A stretch of 64,000 nucleotides of DNA, taken from the NCBI GenBank assembly GCA_021014325.1, contig CM037469.1, positions 17,817,701 through 17,881,700 of the forward strand, read 5' to 3'. Of this stretch, positions 1 to 11,434 are shown in pieces. Position numbers and translations under genes: made by a program. This DNA comes from Plazaster borealis (lineage: Eukaryota > Echinodermata > Asteroidea > Forcipulatida > Labidiasteridae). Under the pieces are notes generated by a model. It ran no database searches. It was not told where the DNA came from and was given only the letters and a program-made list of their open reading frames with translations. Within the stretch, counting starts at the first letter, position 1. Every line of letters begins with the position of its first letter.

Positions 1-348
1 ATTCGGAAAAAGGTAAGTTCTTATTTTAATTATTTAGATACTAATGAGGATGATGACAAAAATGACGTCATTTCATTTATTCAGACTAAGAAGCTCTATT
101 CCTAAAAAGGGTAAAGAGGCAGATTGACTGAAAACCTCAAAGGGTTCATCTGTATGCTATACGCTATACTCTTACCTGCAAAGCACTGAATTATGTTTTT
201 GTCCATGAAAATAATTTACCAATTATTCATGTCCCTCCATTTATTGTTCTTCGAAAATTGTCTCCTCGATTAAAGTTGCATTTAAGTGGAAAATTAAGTT
301 TTGAAATAAATATTTGTCGACTTCTTTTGGCCGATTCCGGTTTTTGTT
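1..348. other. AT-rich spacer, no gene seen
   Basis: No reading frame of convincing length or composition and no repeat family found elsewhere in the window. It lies downstream of the K1 pseudogene (minus strand) and could contain its former 3' untranslated region. Confidence 0.5.
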
Positions 349-1072
349 TTAGGAGAAAGTCAAAGAAAAACGTCGACTGGCCACTTCTCTCGCCAGGATC
401 CACCTGATCCTAAGACGACCATCCCCTCCACTAGAGGACGTACACAGCAAGAGGAATCCGACCTTGGACGCCTCCTGTAGCATCTTCAGGGGTTCGTCTC
501 GTGTTCCTTGCATGAGCTGCATCCCGTAGGCTTCGGGGTTCTCCAGTTTAGGGATGTTGTAATGGTGTGCCGGGATCTTTTTAGTGAACTGAGCGTAGTA
601 CTTTGCGAAGTATGGTATCTCATTCAATGCCTGGGCGGTGCCGTAGACGAACCATGAGTGGCCCATGTAGAGCTCCACCTCCACGTACTCCATAGGTCTG
701 ATGGTCTTGCGCTGTATCCTCTTCTCCTCTTCAATGAAGATCCTCCTGTCCTGCAGAGCCCGCACTGATTCGACGAGAGGTTGGATTTGGTAAAACTCCG
801 CCTCTGCGATGAGCAGTTGTAGCTCCTTGAAATCTTCCGGGAGGGTCAGGCTTGACTCCCGGAGGAAGTTGAGCACAGCGGAACAGCGGACCATCTCAGT
901 CGATGACGAAGTGACCGTGTCCATCCCGACCTGGAGAGCCGAGCTCATGGGCAACATCAAGGTGGTCAGTGATTAGTTTACTGAGCCTGGAGTCCGGGTG
1001 ACGAGTCAGAGTCTCGACAGACGTTGTGTACAGGCTGCCGCCCACATTGATTGTCATTACAGAGTTCGCCAT
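349..1072 (-). pseudogene. K1: KCTD-like BTB/T1 gene, disrupted
   Basis: The N-terminal part starts at an ATG at 1072-1070 and reads MANSVMTINVGGSLYTTSVE, the family signature at the start of a BTB/T1 domain. The frame ends at a TGA at 896-898, where paralogues have a glycine codon in the IDGDGP motif. About 20 bases further a 2-base loss near 877 shifts the frame. The rest (VLNFLRES, LPEDFKEL, AEAEFYQI, then a C-terminal domain with GFLLLCTSSSGGDGR and RWILAREV) is open down to a TAA at 349-351. The C-terminal tail is closest to K2. The segment between the PDS motif and the HGHFVID motif is longer and more divergent than in any paralogue. Two independent lesions make a sequencing error unlikely, so this is probably a dead copy at the outer edge of the cluster. 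Confidence 0.85.
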
Positions 1073-2846
1073 GATTGTAGTTAATGTTGGTGTATGACTT
1101 GTATTTAAAAATGTTAAACGGCAATTATTGACCAAAGGCAGCTTTACTCTGAAAGCAGTGTCAATCCACAGATTGCCGAAAATGTTCTACCAAGGGTTGC
1201 AGCTAATTATTATATTATTATATTATTCTAAGACTCAAAGTCCGGCAATATTGAAACAAAATGCACTAAGGCCTAAAGTCATTTTACCGATCAATAAATT
1301 AATTAAAGGTGCACCATAATAATTGTTGTACCATTTTGGTTGAGAGGCTTTCTTTCTGTACCAAAACTAAATTTAAAAGGCCATGTATTTCGACTATCAA
1401 ACATTGTTATTTTCGTTCCAAGCAATCATGTTTCACAAGCCGATTTCACAAAATGGTGTCATAGTTTATAATGCCCTCCAGGCATCGGTTTGATTACAAC
1501 CAAGATGACTGGACATCGGTAAAGATTTCTTTCCCTGTGTCTCACCTCTATAGACAACCGCTCGAATCCCGGTATGACAGGAGATTCTGCCCCCCCCCTA
1601 CCCCCCAAAATGGCGAATTGTATAGAAATTTCTCCTGATAGCGCCCTCTTTGAAATCAACTTCCTTCAGAACATTTTAGTTTACAAAGACATCGGCGACA
1701 AAAGTCCCCGTGACACCGAACCTCAGCCGTGAACGCGGGTTGGGTGTTCCTGTGGTTCCCTATTATGTTTCTTTTTTTCTCCCACATCTAAAACTGAGAT
1801 TTTTTCACCCAGGTTATCTTCAGGTTTATGGGTCGCGCAAAGCACCTCGATCGTTTCTTTGTTTTATTTTCAGAGAGAATAAATAGATCTACATACAGTC
1901 TCCGTCGACCTACAGTGTATTGCGGACAACAGCCGAAAATAGAATCAAGCTTATCAGCGAATTTCAATTAAAAACACACCTTTTTGTTCTAGCAAACATT
2001 AACTCGGCAATGTTTCTTTTGCACATTAATTTGGTGTAAAACTTGAAGCACGTCCTGTCTGGGGAAATAGGTCGCTTTGGCGGGTGATCGAGGGCCTTGC
2101 TTTCACATCACGCGACCTTCGATATTTACTCGAATCTGATACGTAGGCCTATTATCATTGTCTGTAAAATTAAACAAAGTTGAATGGCTGTGTGTACAGT
2201 GAGTTACATTTTGACCGGGTGAGTCAGCGCACTAGTTCTGATACCTGTGTCATATATTTTGTCTTGGGCGGGATTTTGTTTCGTCAAGTATTTTAGTTTA
2301 ACGTAGTTTATGTCAATAAAAATTAAATATGATGTTGGGAATGTAAGTGATAAACAATATGAAAGTAAAACCAATTCAACAAAGAAAACCCGAGAATAAG
2401 ACTTTACCTCCGTTTCCGGTTAATTGTAAAAAGAAATAAGAATGCTGCCCAACTGACGGGCATGCTGTCATTAAACATGTGATAGCCGCACACATTCGGG
2501 CGTGATTGGCAAATGGGGTTTCTAACAATAAGCATCCTCATCCCAAGTTTTAATTTTGTTTCAATGTTAATTTGAACAAATTATTTGTATTATACACAAA
2601 TTGAAAATGTATTTATAACAACTTGCTATGGGTATTTCTATTTTCAAGGATTTTGTATAAATATAATTTTAAAGAAGATTTGATTTCATAGAAAAATATA
2701 GTCTTCGTTCGAGTTTTTTCTTGTTTTCGATATGCGCGAGACTTGCACAGTCTATAATATCAGAGTTGGGAAGCATGGGTGGAGTTCGCGGTTTCTTAGC
2801 TATATAGAATACGAATTCAGTTAGCTTCTATATAGGCCTCGGCCTA
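1073..2846. other. Intergenic spacer
   Basis: No gene recognised. At about 1575-1720 there is a C-rich stretch followed by text resembling the foldback at 21334-21672 (a GGAGATTCTG block followed by a run of C), probably a degraded copy. About 1980-2790 resembles 61800-62440 in order and wording (for example the GCGCGAGACTTGCACAGTCTA block near 2735 and 62390), so it is a dispersed repeat of unknown type. Confidence 0.45.
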
Positions 2847-3326
2847 TATAGGTTTTACAGCTGACGTCACTATAGCCCCGCCTACCGCAACGGCAGCCAT
2901 CTTGCCGGTCAGGGTTAGGATCTTGCCACTGGTCGCATATATTTTTTTTTTAAACCGCAGCGAGGGGTTTTGTACTGTAACACTGTCAATTCCGTCTTGA
3001 GATAGAAGACTACGTTTAACCCTAAACCCTAACCCTAACCCTAACCCTAACCCTCACCCTAACCCTAACCCTAACCCTAACCCTAACCCTAACCCTAACC
3101 CCAACCCTAACCCTCACCCTGACCCTAACCCTAACCCGAAACCTAACCCTTACAGGCATAACTGTTTGTAGTCTCATCTCAAGACAGGAATTGGCAGTAT
3201 TTTGGTACAAAACCCCTCGCTGCGGTGTAAAAAAGAAATATGCCCGCTGCAGGTCACTGACCGGCAATATGGCGTCTCAAACACATAGTCACGTCATAAC
3301 ATCACGTGACTGTAAAACCTCTATAG
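2847..3326. mobile_element. Foldback/MITE with telomeric repeat loop
   Basis: The outer ends TATAGGTTTTACAG (2847-2860) and CTGTAAAACCTCTATA (3310-3325) are inverted. Inside them, CATCTTGCCGGTCA pairs with TGACCGGCAATATGG, and CGCAGCGAGGGGTTTTGTAC (near 2959) pairs with GTACAAAACCCCTCGCTGCG (near 3205). These form long imperfect arms around a central CCCTAA array. No protein is encoded; the apparent arginine-valine reading frame is a translation of the array. Probably a non-autonomous DNA element. Confidence 0.75.
3018..3150. repeat. Interstitial telomere-type (CCCTAA)n array
   Basis: About 22 near-perfect CCCTAA units with a few substitutions (CCCTCA, CCCCAA, CCCGAA). It is the complement of the animal telomere repeat TTAGGG. 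It occupies exactly the loop of the surrounding inverted-repeat element. Confidence 0.95.
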
Positions 3327-3698
3327 TGTACAATCAACGCTAGAAGCCATCCAGAATTATAAATGTTTCAAGTTTGATTTCCAAAAAACAAAATTTATAC
3401 ATTCGAAAACTGGACCGGTTGGTGGGTAGGTTTCACAAACGTTTGGGGGAAATCTAAATTTAAAAACAGTAATAATTTTTTTGGGAAAATCTAAATTTAA
3501 AACCATTGATAATATGAATAGCCCATAATGGGAAACACGTTTTCATATAATAATAACATTGTTCCCAATAAGCGAGCTGGTGAAAAAGATAATGGATTTT
3601 GTCCTTATCATCATCACTGATGTTGCTGCTTTAAATTATCATTGCTTCACCTCTAACGTCTATATTTTCAATTCACAAATAAAAAACGCGCTGTCCGC

Positions 3699-4071
3699 TT
3701 AAAGGTATCGTACACGTTTGGTATTTACTCAAAATATATATTAGCATAAAAACTGACTTGGTAACGAGCAACAGAGAGCTGTTGATAGTATAAAACATTG
3801 TGAGAAACGACTCCCTCTGAAGTAACGTACTTTTTGAGAAAGAGGTAATTTCTCACTAAAATAATAAAAGACTTCTAGCTAGAAGCCTTTTATTCCTATC
3901 TGAAAGCACACAAATTTGTACAAGGGTGTTGTTTCTTTCATCATTTTCTTGCAACTTCGATGACCATTTGAGCCCAAATTTTCACAGGCTTGTTGTTTTA
4001 TGCATATGTTGGGATACACCAAATGAGAACACTGGTCTTTGACAATTACCAAACGTGTACGATGCCTTTAA
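3699..4071. mobile_element. M1 MITE, TTAA-flanked
   Basis: Begins TTAAAGGTATCGTACACG and ends with the inverted ATTACCAAACGTGTACGATG plus CCTTTAA, so it has terminal inverted repeats and a TTAA at both edges. The centre has the family palindrome (CTTCTAGCTAGAAG). Length about 373 bp and non-coding. The TTAA target resembles piggyBac-type insertion. Confidence 0.85.
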
Positions 4072-5116
4072 TTACCGTTGAATACAAAACAGTCAACCAC
4101 CGAGGTTCAAATCGTATGGCGTGCAGACTGCTTTACAATACAGGCTGTGCGTCATGTGGCCCGCTGGCTGCATGCTGTGATACGTGGACCCAATCATTAA
4201 TTATAATACGTTCAATCTACATGTACCGCAGTGACACTGTCCGTATACTGGCCAAATATAGTTATATGTACAATGTACGTTCGCGACGTGCTTACAAGAG
4301 CTACATTTTAATAGATGTAAAATTTGCATCGGGACCCAGATACAACGATGTGATCACTGAATACTCGGTGCCCCCCCCCCCTCAGTCCCGTGGAAAACAA
4401 AACGAAAACAACAACAACAAGAACAACAACAAACCACCGGTGAACATTTCTACCTCCATGGTAAAACATAAGAGCCATTGTTTGATGTTTCTTTATATAG
4501 AACTGTACTTAAAAATACGAGGTTTTAACACGAAATATTAAAGAAAATTGATAATTGTGGGGCAGCTTGTGGGGAATTGTGCCTTTGATGATAAAAGCAT
4601 GGAATTTATCACAGTCAGAGTATGTCATGAGAAAGTTATTAAATTGGCTTAGGGTCACCGCAGATTTGTCTCTTAAATACAGGTAGAATAACAAACGATT
4701 TTTTCAAAATTGTCAAAATGGCTGCCCTAGCTTGTTATTCTACCTATAATTTACACAAAGGGAAAATCCTTAGAAAATTAATGTGCAAATGCCATGCTTG
4801 TATATTATTAAAGGCATGATCATATCACCTACCTGCCTTTAAGATGTCCGCTTCGTACACAGAGCAAGCAGGCCTGTATAAGATCACATAAACCACATAG
4901 GCGGTGCAATTAACAACGGAGGTAGAGAACAATTACATATTATCGTTGTTTGTGTATTCATTATTTTTATTACACTATCCAATAATTGAAGGTGTATGCT
5001 GTTATGCTATGGAAGCTGTGCCGTGTATTGCTACAGTGAGTTACAGATGTACCAGTGGAAAAATTTGGAAGTACGTCTTGTGATTTTAAACATTATAAAA
5101 TTGCTGGTTGACGGGT
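4072..5116. other. Spacer with a small foldback
   Basis: Contains a poly-C tract at about 4371 and an A-rich (AACAAC)n stretch near 4400. At 4680-4747 AGGTAGAATAACAA and TTGTTATTCTACCT form a short inverted pair around 40 bases. The long open frame from 3990 into this stretch starts inside the M1 element and shows no domain, so I do not call it a gene. Confidence 0.5.
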
Positions 5117-5117
5117 T

Positions 5118-5250
5118 TGGTGACTGCTCTATGTTCCGACACCCTTATGTTCCGACAACCCCCTCATGATTTACATGCTAGGGTTAGGGTTAGAGTTAGG
5201 GTTAGGAATAGGAAAATACACCAGGGGTGTCGGAACATAGGGGTGTAACC
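5118..5250. mobile_element. Short foldback with TTAGGG core
   Basis: The left arm (GTGACTGCTCTATGTTCCGA, then CACC) and the right arm (GGTGTCGGAACATAGGGGTG) are inverted. They surround about 40 bases of (TTAGGG)n. A second copy in opposite orientation lies at 11848-11990. No coding content. Confidence 0.75.
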
Positions 5251-5252
5251 GA

Positions 5253-5981
5253 TGGGTTTATGTTAATTTAAGTAAATGCTATGCTGCTGGTTCTATAGTT
5301 ATCCGTGGTTCATCTTTACAAGTCAACTTGTTTACTGCAATTGTCACTGTCTAAAAATGGAAGACCATTCATTCTGAGGTTGAAAATTGGAGTAGTTTGA
5401 AATAAATTGACAAAATACAAAAAGTGAATTTACCGTAGGTATAGTAAATTATGCACGTGGTAAATATTGAATTGATGTGTAGTATTGCATACATGCAGGG
5501 CCCCGTTTTGGAAACCAGTTTTAACTGTTTTGGGGAATATAACCTGAGTGAAAAGATATTAACAGAAATAAAATAAATAAATAAGTTGAAAACTTACACC
5601 TGTTATAGGTCCGCATTATTGCCCTTTCAGGAGGAATGTGGACAGTTAAAAATGTTTCTAAATTTACATAAATAAATATATAAATACAACTTCAACAGTG
5701 CCAGCATCAAATCCATCAACAAATAACAAATCCACATCAGCACAAGGTAGGACTAAACTTTCTAAAATGTTTGGGCCAATGTTCAAAATAAAGCTATCAG
5801 ACCAGAAACTTGCTTTGCAATTGGAATACTTCTTAGTGGGAAAATGTCACCAGCCATAATTCTATTTCATCTATATTGTTGAGACTGGTACCCCGCTACT
5901 GTTTTGCTTAGCAAAAGTCTCTGCTTATAAGCACGAAAGTGAGGTCAAGGTGTCCCATTGATAAGTTGAATGCATTAGTGT
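5253..5981. other. AT-rich spacer downstream of K2
   Basis: No gene or recognised element. The last 200 bases probably hold the 3' end of the K2 transcript (minus strand). Confidence 0.4.
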
Positions 5982-6638
5982 TTATTTAACCTCCCGTGCA
6001 AATACCCATCGGTCCGTGGACCTCTCGTCTCCACCGCTGGAGGAGGTACAGAGCAAACCGAACCCAAGCTGTGACGTCTCCCGGAACAGTTTGACCCTAT
6101 TCATGGGTTGACCTCTCGGGAGGTTCAGCCCGTTCTCCTCGCACCGTGTCAGCTTGTTCTTGAAGGAATGCGAGTCCTTGAACGACCCCACGATCACTGG
6201 GATTCTTTTGAGAACATCGGCGTTTCCGAAGACGATCCACTGCCCGGACGCACACTCGAATTCCACCTCCACGTACTCCATCTCTGGGATGCGTTCACTC
6301 TTCATCCGCTCCTCCTCCTCAATGCGGGTCTTTTCCTCCTTCAGGGATCTCACCGCCTCGATCAGCGCCTCGATCTGATAGAAATCTGCCTCCGCTGCCA
6401 GGAGGTCAACCTCCTTGAAATCCTCCGGGAGGTTGAGGGTGGACCGCCGGAGAAAGTTCAGCACGAACCGGAAGAGGGGTCCGTCCCCGTCGATGACGAA
6501 GTTGCCGTTCGCATCGCGCGCGGACTGGATACGGCCGCTGAACATGGAGCCGAGCATAGAGTCAGGATAACGGGTCAGCGTCGAGTACGATGTGGTGTAT
6601 AGACTCCCGCCCACGTTCAAGTTGATCACTTCGTCCAT
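5982..6638 (-). CDS. K2: KCTD6/21-like BTB/T1 protein
   Basis: Intact single-exon frame of 218 residues from the ATG at 6638. Residues 3-100 form a BTB/T1 (potassium-channel tetramerisation) domain with NLNVGGSLYTTS, TLTRYPDSMLGSMFSG, IDGDGPLFRFVLNFLRRS, LPEDFKEVDLL and EADFYQIEALIEAV. A charged, probably helical linker (KEEKTRIEEEERMKSER) follows, then a C-terminal domain with MEYVEVEF, FRETSQLGFGLL and the tail RWVFAREVK. Known KCTD6/11/21 proteins (about 230 aa) are cytosolic oligomers that recruit substrates to cullin-3 ubiquitin ligases; there is no channel segment here. I infer the same role and cannot see the substrate. It is one of the older, divergent members of the cluster; its closest relative in the window is K1. 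Confidence 0.9.
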   Translation of the reverse strand: MDEVINLNVGGSLYTTSYSTLTRYPDSMLGSMFSGRIQSARDANGNFVIDGDGPLFRFVLNFLRRSTLNLPEDFKEVDLLAAEADFYQIEALIEAVRSLKEEKTRIEEEERMKSERIPEMEYVEVEFECASGQWIVFGNADVLKRIPVIVGSFKDSHSFKNKLTRCEENGLNLPRGQPMNRVKLFRETSQLGFGLLCTSSSGGDERSTDRWVFAREVK

Positions 6639-9324
6639 AGTACTCAGTCAGAATACATTGCTAGCGTCACCATGCAACTGGATTATGTGAAGTTTCTCGA
6701 CACGTCAGTGACTTGTAATTGTACACACCGGCAATTAGTACGATCTCTGCATGCAGTGAATGGATTTATTACACAGACACATCAGTCATTACATGCGTTC
6801 ACATTATGCCTCATTTAATATTCACAGTATAAATTCACAACAACGAATGTGAACAGCGCCATCAAGTGGCATACATTGTTATAGGGTCACTTAATAATTA
6901 TTTCCACCAAACATGCTCTATTCACGGGGAAAACAAAAATCGGTAAAATTGCAAGACAATTTATGACAGGGCTGCTCCAGAAATAACAACAGACTTTGTG
7001 TTGACACATTATGTCCACTGTCATCACTCCGACAACCCTGCCAAACCCCAGGGCACCCGAGCCTGTTTGTAAATTACAAATGTAATTGTAGTCTTATTCT
7101 TTGGGAAAAAAACTTTGTTCAGTAATTCAAGGTTTTGGTGATCAACTTGAACAGATTTTCAATGGCTGAACCAGGCCACCTGTTTTCTACTAAAAGGTTT
7201 GCATTTACTATTTTACTGTTTTTTGTTATTAGGCCCATTAGCCCTCTTGACATTTATTTCAGTTTTAACAAACATTTGAATAAACAAATAAATAACCACA
7301 TGAATAAATAAATAAATAAATAAACAGATCGTAAATAAAATCATTACAAAATAAATCAGCAGACATGCTCATGTTGTAATAATATGTACCAAAAGATTAC
7401 AGTCCTCAATTCGTTATAGTGAATTACACTTTTTTTAAGTTAACACATTTATAAAATGTTCCACATTGAATGGCTCGAAGCTTATCAATCCTGTACTTTG
7501 CTGAAAGGGGGCACATCAAGGTATTAGCCAGCGATGCGTCCGGGCGTCTTTTGGACGCCCTATTTCATTTTTGGACGCCCTGAAAAACTGTCGGACGCCC
7601 TTGAAGACGCCCTGTTTAATTGGCCATGTAAATGTTTCGTACACTATACAGTAATATTACATCCGAATACCAGTGTTGTAAGGCTGTGCCGATTACACAG
7701 TTCACCGACCGATCATCGGTTTACATTTTTACGGTTCGGATAAACGTAAAGAAGTTCACTCAGAAGTGCCGCGAAACGATGAACACATGTCATAACGATC
7801 ACCATGTACACAACATGACCCCGTGCCACAAGCAAGCATAATCGTTTCCAATTTACAGGCTTTTAGTCTTTGGTATCTCGTTACTTTGCGTGCGACAATA
7901 AATGCAAGAAACATTGAACGCTAGAGGGCGTTTTCAAACAATTCGATAGCGCGAGAGTAAACGCCCTTTATTGGTGAAATGACACGATAGCATACAAAAC
8001 CAAGTTACAAACGCCTTGACCAAAGACTCGAGGTGTCTGCGCATGCTCGGGAAAAGCGGTTATTCCCCCGAAATTGCAATAGCATCATCGCTGGTGCGCT
8101 CTGAAACCATTATACAGCATTGTCGTCGCTGGTACGCACGCACATTCTGTCGACAGCATGGTCAACGGAGCACAGTTCCGTGGAAATTTTAGCTTGTTTA
8201 CGAAAAACTACAGAACGTGTGGGCTTCATTGTACAAAAATGACCAATTTAGGATACCCTGGATGAAAAAAAAAGAGTATTTTACTGTATGATGTAAGCTT
8301 TTTAATTCTTGATTTTGTTTTGTTTTGTTGTTTTGGGGGGTTTATTTTGCGGGGTGATTGCGCGAAGTCAAAATGCTTTGTTGAAGACGCAATGTTTTGG
8401 ATCACATTTATGCGCGGTTGTGTTAACGATTTTTTTAAACTCGAAAATGTTGTTAATGAAACGGACGGTAACACGTGTAACCGACCGTTTCGGAAACGGT
8501 TACACGTTTACGACTACACTAGTCTGGCTGGTCGGCACAAACCAGTTTAAAAATATAACGACCAGCACTTAACATTGCCGAACGGGGAAAACAAATCTGG
8601 CGATCCTTTTTTTAACTAAATGTTAGACCCAGACACTCTAACCAGGCCCAATGACACTCCTATTGAGATCCAATTACGTCTTATCTTAATCATCTGCAGT
8701 TTGTTATACATTGTTTTAGCTCTTGCTTTACTCAAAAGCTAAGCCGCCTGCGCTGTGTCTTGGTGGTTTGATGGTCTTGGTGGTTTGATGACCTGGTTTT
8801 GTGACCCTTAGGAGTGGGTATTGTGTTATATTTAATCCTGGAAAGTGTATAAATGACATGTGCTGCCTTATAGTTTACGGTTTGTTAATGAATAAGAATA
8901 AGATATAATTTATTAGTATCTTATTCATGCAAATTGTTTCATCGGTTTTATTTTTTAAATTTTTTTAAGGGTAACTGAACTTATTTAATAAAGATAGTAT
9001 TGTTTTAATAAATACCCCCCCCAAAAAAAAAAATAAATAAATAAAAATTTTTTTAAAAATCCCTACCTACTACCCTATTTTTTTCTGGCCCGTAACGCCA
9101 AAATAACAATTTGTGTAGTGTCTAGAACCCTTTTGTACTTTTTAGGGTGTAAAATGTAAATATTTTCCGAAAGGGTTGCACCCCCTGGACTCCCGCTAAT
9201 CACTGCTAAAAATTTGGACACCCTGTTTTTCAAACCAGTCAAATTTGGACACCCTATTTTCAAATCCTGGCTAAAAGCTTGGGGCACATCAATGTCTTTG
9301 GGTATAGTACTACTACTACATTCC
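6639..9324. other. Intergenic spacer with simple and dispersed repeats
   Basis: Holds an (AAAT)n tract at about 7278-7325 and a block at 7525-7615 with four uses of TTGGACGCCCT-like words. The same style of TTGGACACCCTG words recurs at 9205-9260 and 18740-18850. At 8455-8515 there are overlapping short palindromes around GTAACACGTGTAAC. No reading frame with a recognisable domain. Confidence 0.45.
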
Positions 9325-9700
9325 TTAAAGGCACTGTACACGTTTGGTAATTACTCAAAATATAGATTAACATAAAAACTGACTTGGTAACAAGCAACGG
9401 AGAGCTGTTGATAGTATAAAACATTGTAGGAAACAACTCCCTCTGAAGTAACGTAGTTTTTGAGAAAGAGGTAATTTCTCACTAAAATAATAAAAACTTC
9501 TTGCAAGAAGTTTTTATTCCTATATTTGAAAGCACACACATTTGTACAACAAGGGTGTTTTTTCTTTCATCATTTTCTTGCAACTTTGATGACCAATTGA
9601 GCCCAAATTTTCACAGGCTTGTTATTTTATGCATATGTTGGGATACACCAAGTGAGAATACTGGTCTTTGACAATTACCAAACGTGTTCAGTGCCTTTAA
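9325..9700. mobile_element. M1 MITE, TTAA-flanked
   Basis: TTAAAGGCACTGTACACGTT at one end, AACGTGTTCAGTGCCTTTAA at the other, and the central palindrome ACTTCTTGCAAGAAGT. About 376 bp, non-coding. The best-preserved type example of the family in this window. Confidence 0.9.
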
Positions 9701-10221
9701 ACTAGCTTTCAAGATATAATTTGAAAATTCTATCATATTATGTAGTTGCTCACAGCTAAAAAGAAGAGTTGGTTAGTTTTTCTGCAAGGTTATAATTAAT
9801 GCATTATTTACATTATATTTATCTTGAGCTGTTTGAGCAGTATATTTTAAAGGTATTACACAGTTAGTAAGGTTTAGTCTGGAAGCTTGACTGATTTATG
9901 AAGTTCAAACTAGAACCGTTTTTTCCTGGATTTCCCTCTGAAATGAAGTCATATTCAAGAAAACTATATGAAAACCTATACAAAAACCATAACAGCTGAT
10001 TTCAGTTGTTACAACCAACATTAATTAATAATATTTGCCCACTCAATCATTCACTGCTCAGGTTTTAAATGATAGCAAAACTTTGTCCACCTGCAACCGC
10101 ATATGGTGAAGATTACATAGTACACAGTCAACCCTCCTACTGTCTGACCATTCAACATCATCCATCTAGGTCGTGAATGATATTGTACACTTTTCAAGCC
10201 CACAACACATCGTCTGTTTAT
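9701..10221. other. Spacer with start of a three-fold repeat
   Basis: Ends with the first of three copies of a block centred on CACAGTCAACCCTCCTACTG (near 10125, 10509 and 10627). No gene seen. Confidence 0.45.
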
Positions 10222-10488
10222 TTAAACATGATTATAAATTACATCCAACAGAACAATTAGGGCCAATAACAGGATGAATAAGAAACAAGAAGAAATATTC
10301 AGATTTAGATATGTTACATACAGCTGAGGAAAATCACAATGGGGAAAACTCATGCAATCAGGTAGAGACTGAAAACCCAATCCACATGCAGTGCTCGGGT
10401 CTATAGGTGGGATTCGAACCGGGGTCCACAACTCACAGAGGTGAAAGGCAGGGAAAGAAACCACTGAGCCAACCTGATCCCTGATCAA
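10222..10488 (-). mobile_element. tRNA-derived SINE-like element
   Basis: Read on the minus strand it starts with a tRNA-like head: an A-box-like TGGCTCAGTGG at 10471-10461 and a B box GGTTCGAATCC at 10420-10410. A body of about 170 bases follows, ending in an AT-rich 3' tail. The head does not fold to a full acceptor stem, so it is not a working tRNA gene. It interrupts the CAACCCTCCTACTG repeat block. Confidence 0.7.
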
Positions 10489-10819
10489 TGGTGAATTAAT
10501 TTATACACAGTACACAGTCAACCCTCCTACTGTCTGACCATTCAATTTAACCAAATAAGGCACTGAATGATATTGTAAACTTTGCCAGCCTTCAACGCGG
10601 CATCATGTGGTTAATGAATTTATACACAGTCAACCCTCCTACTGTCTGACAGATAAACTCTGCCAGTGGTAAAGGCAGATTTGCACGCCACACCGGTCAC
10701 TACCGGTCACCAAATCTTTTTTAATCTATCCATGGTGCTCTTAATGGTGCTTTTATAATGCAAACTTCCTCCTGACCCCCCAACATGCCGATTGTACTTT
10801 ATTCACTTTCAGTTTCAAA
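10489..10819. repeat. Two further copies of the CCCTCCTACTG block
   Basis: Copies centred near 10509 and 10627 match each other and the copy at about 10125 over roughly 50-90 bases (CACAGTCAACCCTCCTACTG then TCTGACC). The rest is the unannotated 3' flank of K3. Confidence 0.6.
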
Positions 10820-11434
10820 CTAATTAAAGTTTCCTTTGAACAACCAATGACGTGATGTAGCCACCAACTCAAACCCCAGCAATGCAATCTCCTGAAAAAT
10901 CAGCATGCGGCGCTCTTCAAAAGAAGTATAATCCACTTCGATCTTTCCACAACGTCGACCAAACAAAGAAGACTCGGGCCTACACTTCTGAATCATTTCA
11001 ATGAATGACGGGATTTCTTTCAGTGTAGCATAGTTTCCCATGTAGTAATAGTTATTATTTTTGAATTTTCCGATTTCTATGAATTCTAGTTTCTGGATTT
11101 TACAACCTCTTCCTGCTTTCCTATTCCGAAGCGAGGCTATGGCATCTCTTAACTCTTTGATCTGATAGAAATCTGCCTCCGTGGTCAACAGATCCCACTC
11201 TTTGAAATCCTCTGGGAGATTCAGTTTGGAGCGTCGGAGGAAATTCAGCACATATCGGAAAATTGTTCCATCACTGTCCACGACATACCGTCCGTGCTCG
11301 TCACAGGCATTGGAAAAGGGACCGCTAAACATGGCGCCCAAGATGGAGTTCGGGTATCTAGTCAGAGTTGAGCGTGAAGTCGTGTACAGAGATCCTCCAA
11401 CATCTAATTTGATGACGTCACTTTTGTTTTCCAT
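10820..11434 (-). CDS. K3: KCTD-like BTB/T1 protein
   Basis: Intact single-exon frame of 204 residues. I place the start at the ATG at 11434 (MENKSDVIKLDVGGSLYTTS), because this puts the T1 domain near residue 6 as in the paralogues; an in-frame ATG at 11509 would add 25 residues with no similarity. The T1 domain carries LTRYPNSILGAMFSGPF, DSDGTIFRYVLNFLRRSKL, LPEDFKEWDLL and EADFYQIKELRDAI. The C-terminal part is shorter than in K2 and diverged but keeps the YMGNYATLKEIPSF and LIFQEIALLGFELV motifs. It ends HWLFKGNFN, without the GR-N tail of the young copies. Probably a cullin-3 adaptor-type protein; the target is unknown. Confidence 0.88.
   Translation of the reverse strand: MENKSDVIKLDVGGSLYTTSRSTLTRYPNSILGAMFSGPFSNACDEHGRYVVDSDGTIFRYVLNFLRRSKLNLPEDFKEWDLLTTEADFYQIKELRDAIASLRNRKAGRGCKIQKLEFIEIGKFKNNNYYYMGNYATLKEIPSFIEMIQKCRPESSLFGRRCGKIEVDYTSFEERRMLIFQEIALLGFELVATSRHWLFKGNFN

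Noticed and set aside
3022..3267. Arginine-valine repeat protein on the minus strand
   Set aside because: It is the translation of the CCCTAA array and the adjacent inverted arm; no independent coding evidence.
3990..4541. 183-residue plus-strand frame
   Set aside because: It begins inside an M1 element and runs through a poly-C tract and an (AAC)n stretch; no domain.
6108..6602. Long antisense frames over K2, K5, K7, K8, K9 and K12 (for example starting MEEVCLRTEEVPLLEV)
   Set aside because: They mirror the conserved T1 coding sequence on the opposite strand; conservation is explained by the KCTD frame.
5982..6638. Voltage-gated potassium channel
   Set aside because: The T1 domain is shared with Kv channels, but no copy has transmembrane segments or a pore; length and C-terminus fit KCTD proteins.
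9351..9539. Recurring small protein with the motif RNYLFLKNYVTSEGVV (also at 13181, 16763, 33103 and 47738)
   Set aside because: It is always the same strand of the M1 MITE, with no conserved start and with frame breaks between copies; a by-product of a non-coding repeat.
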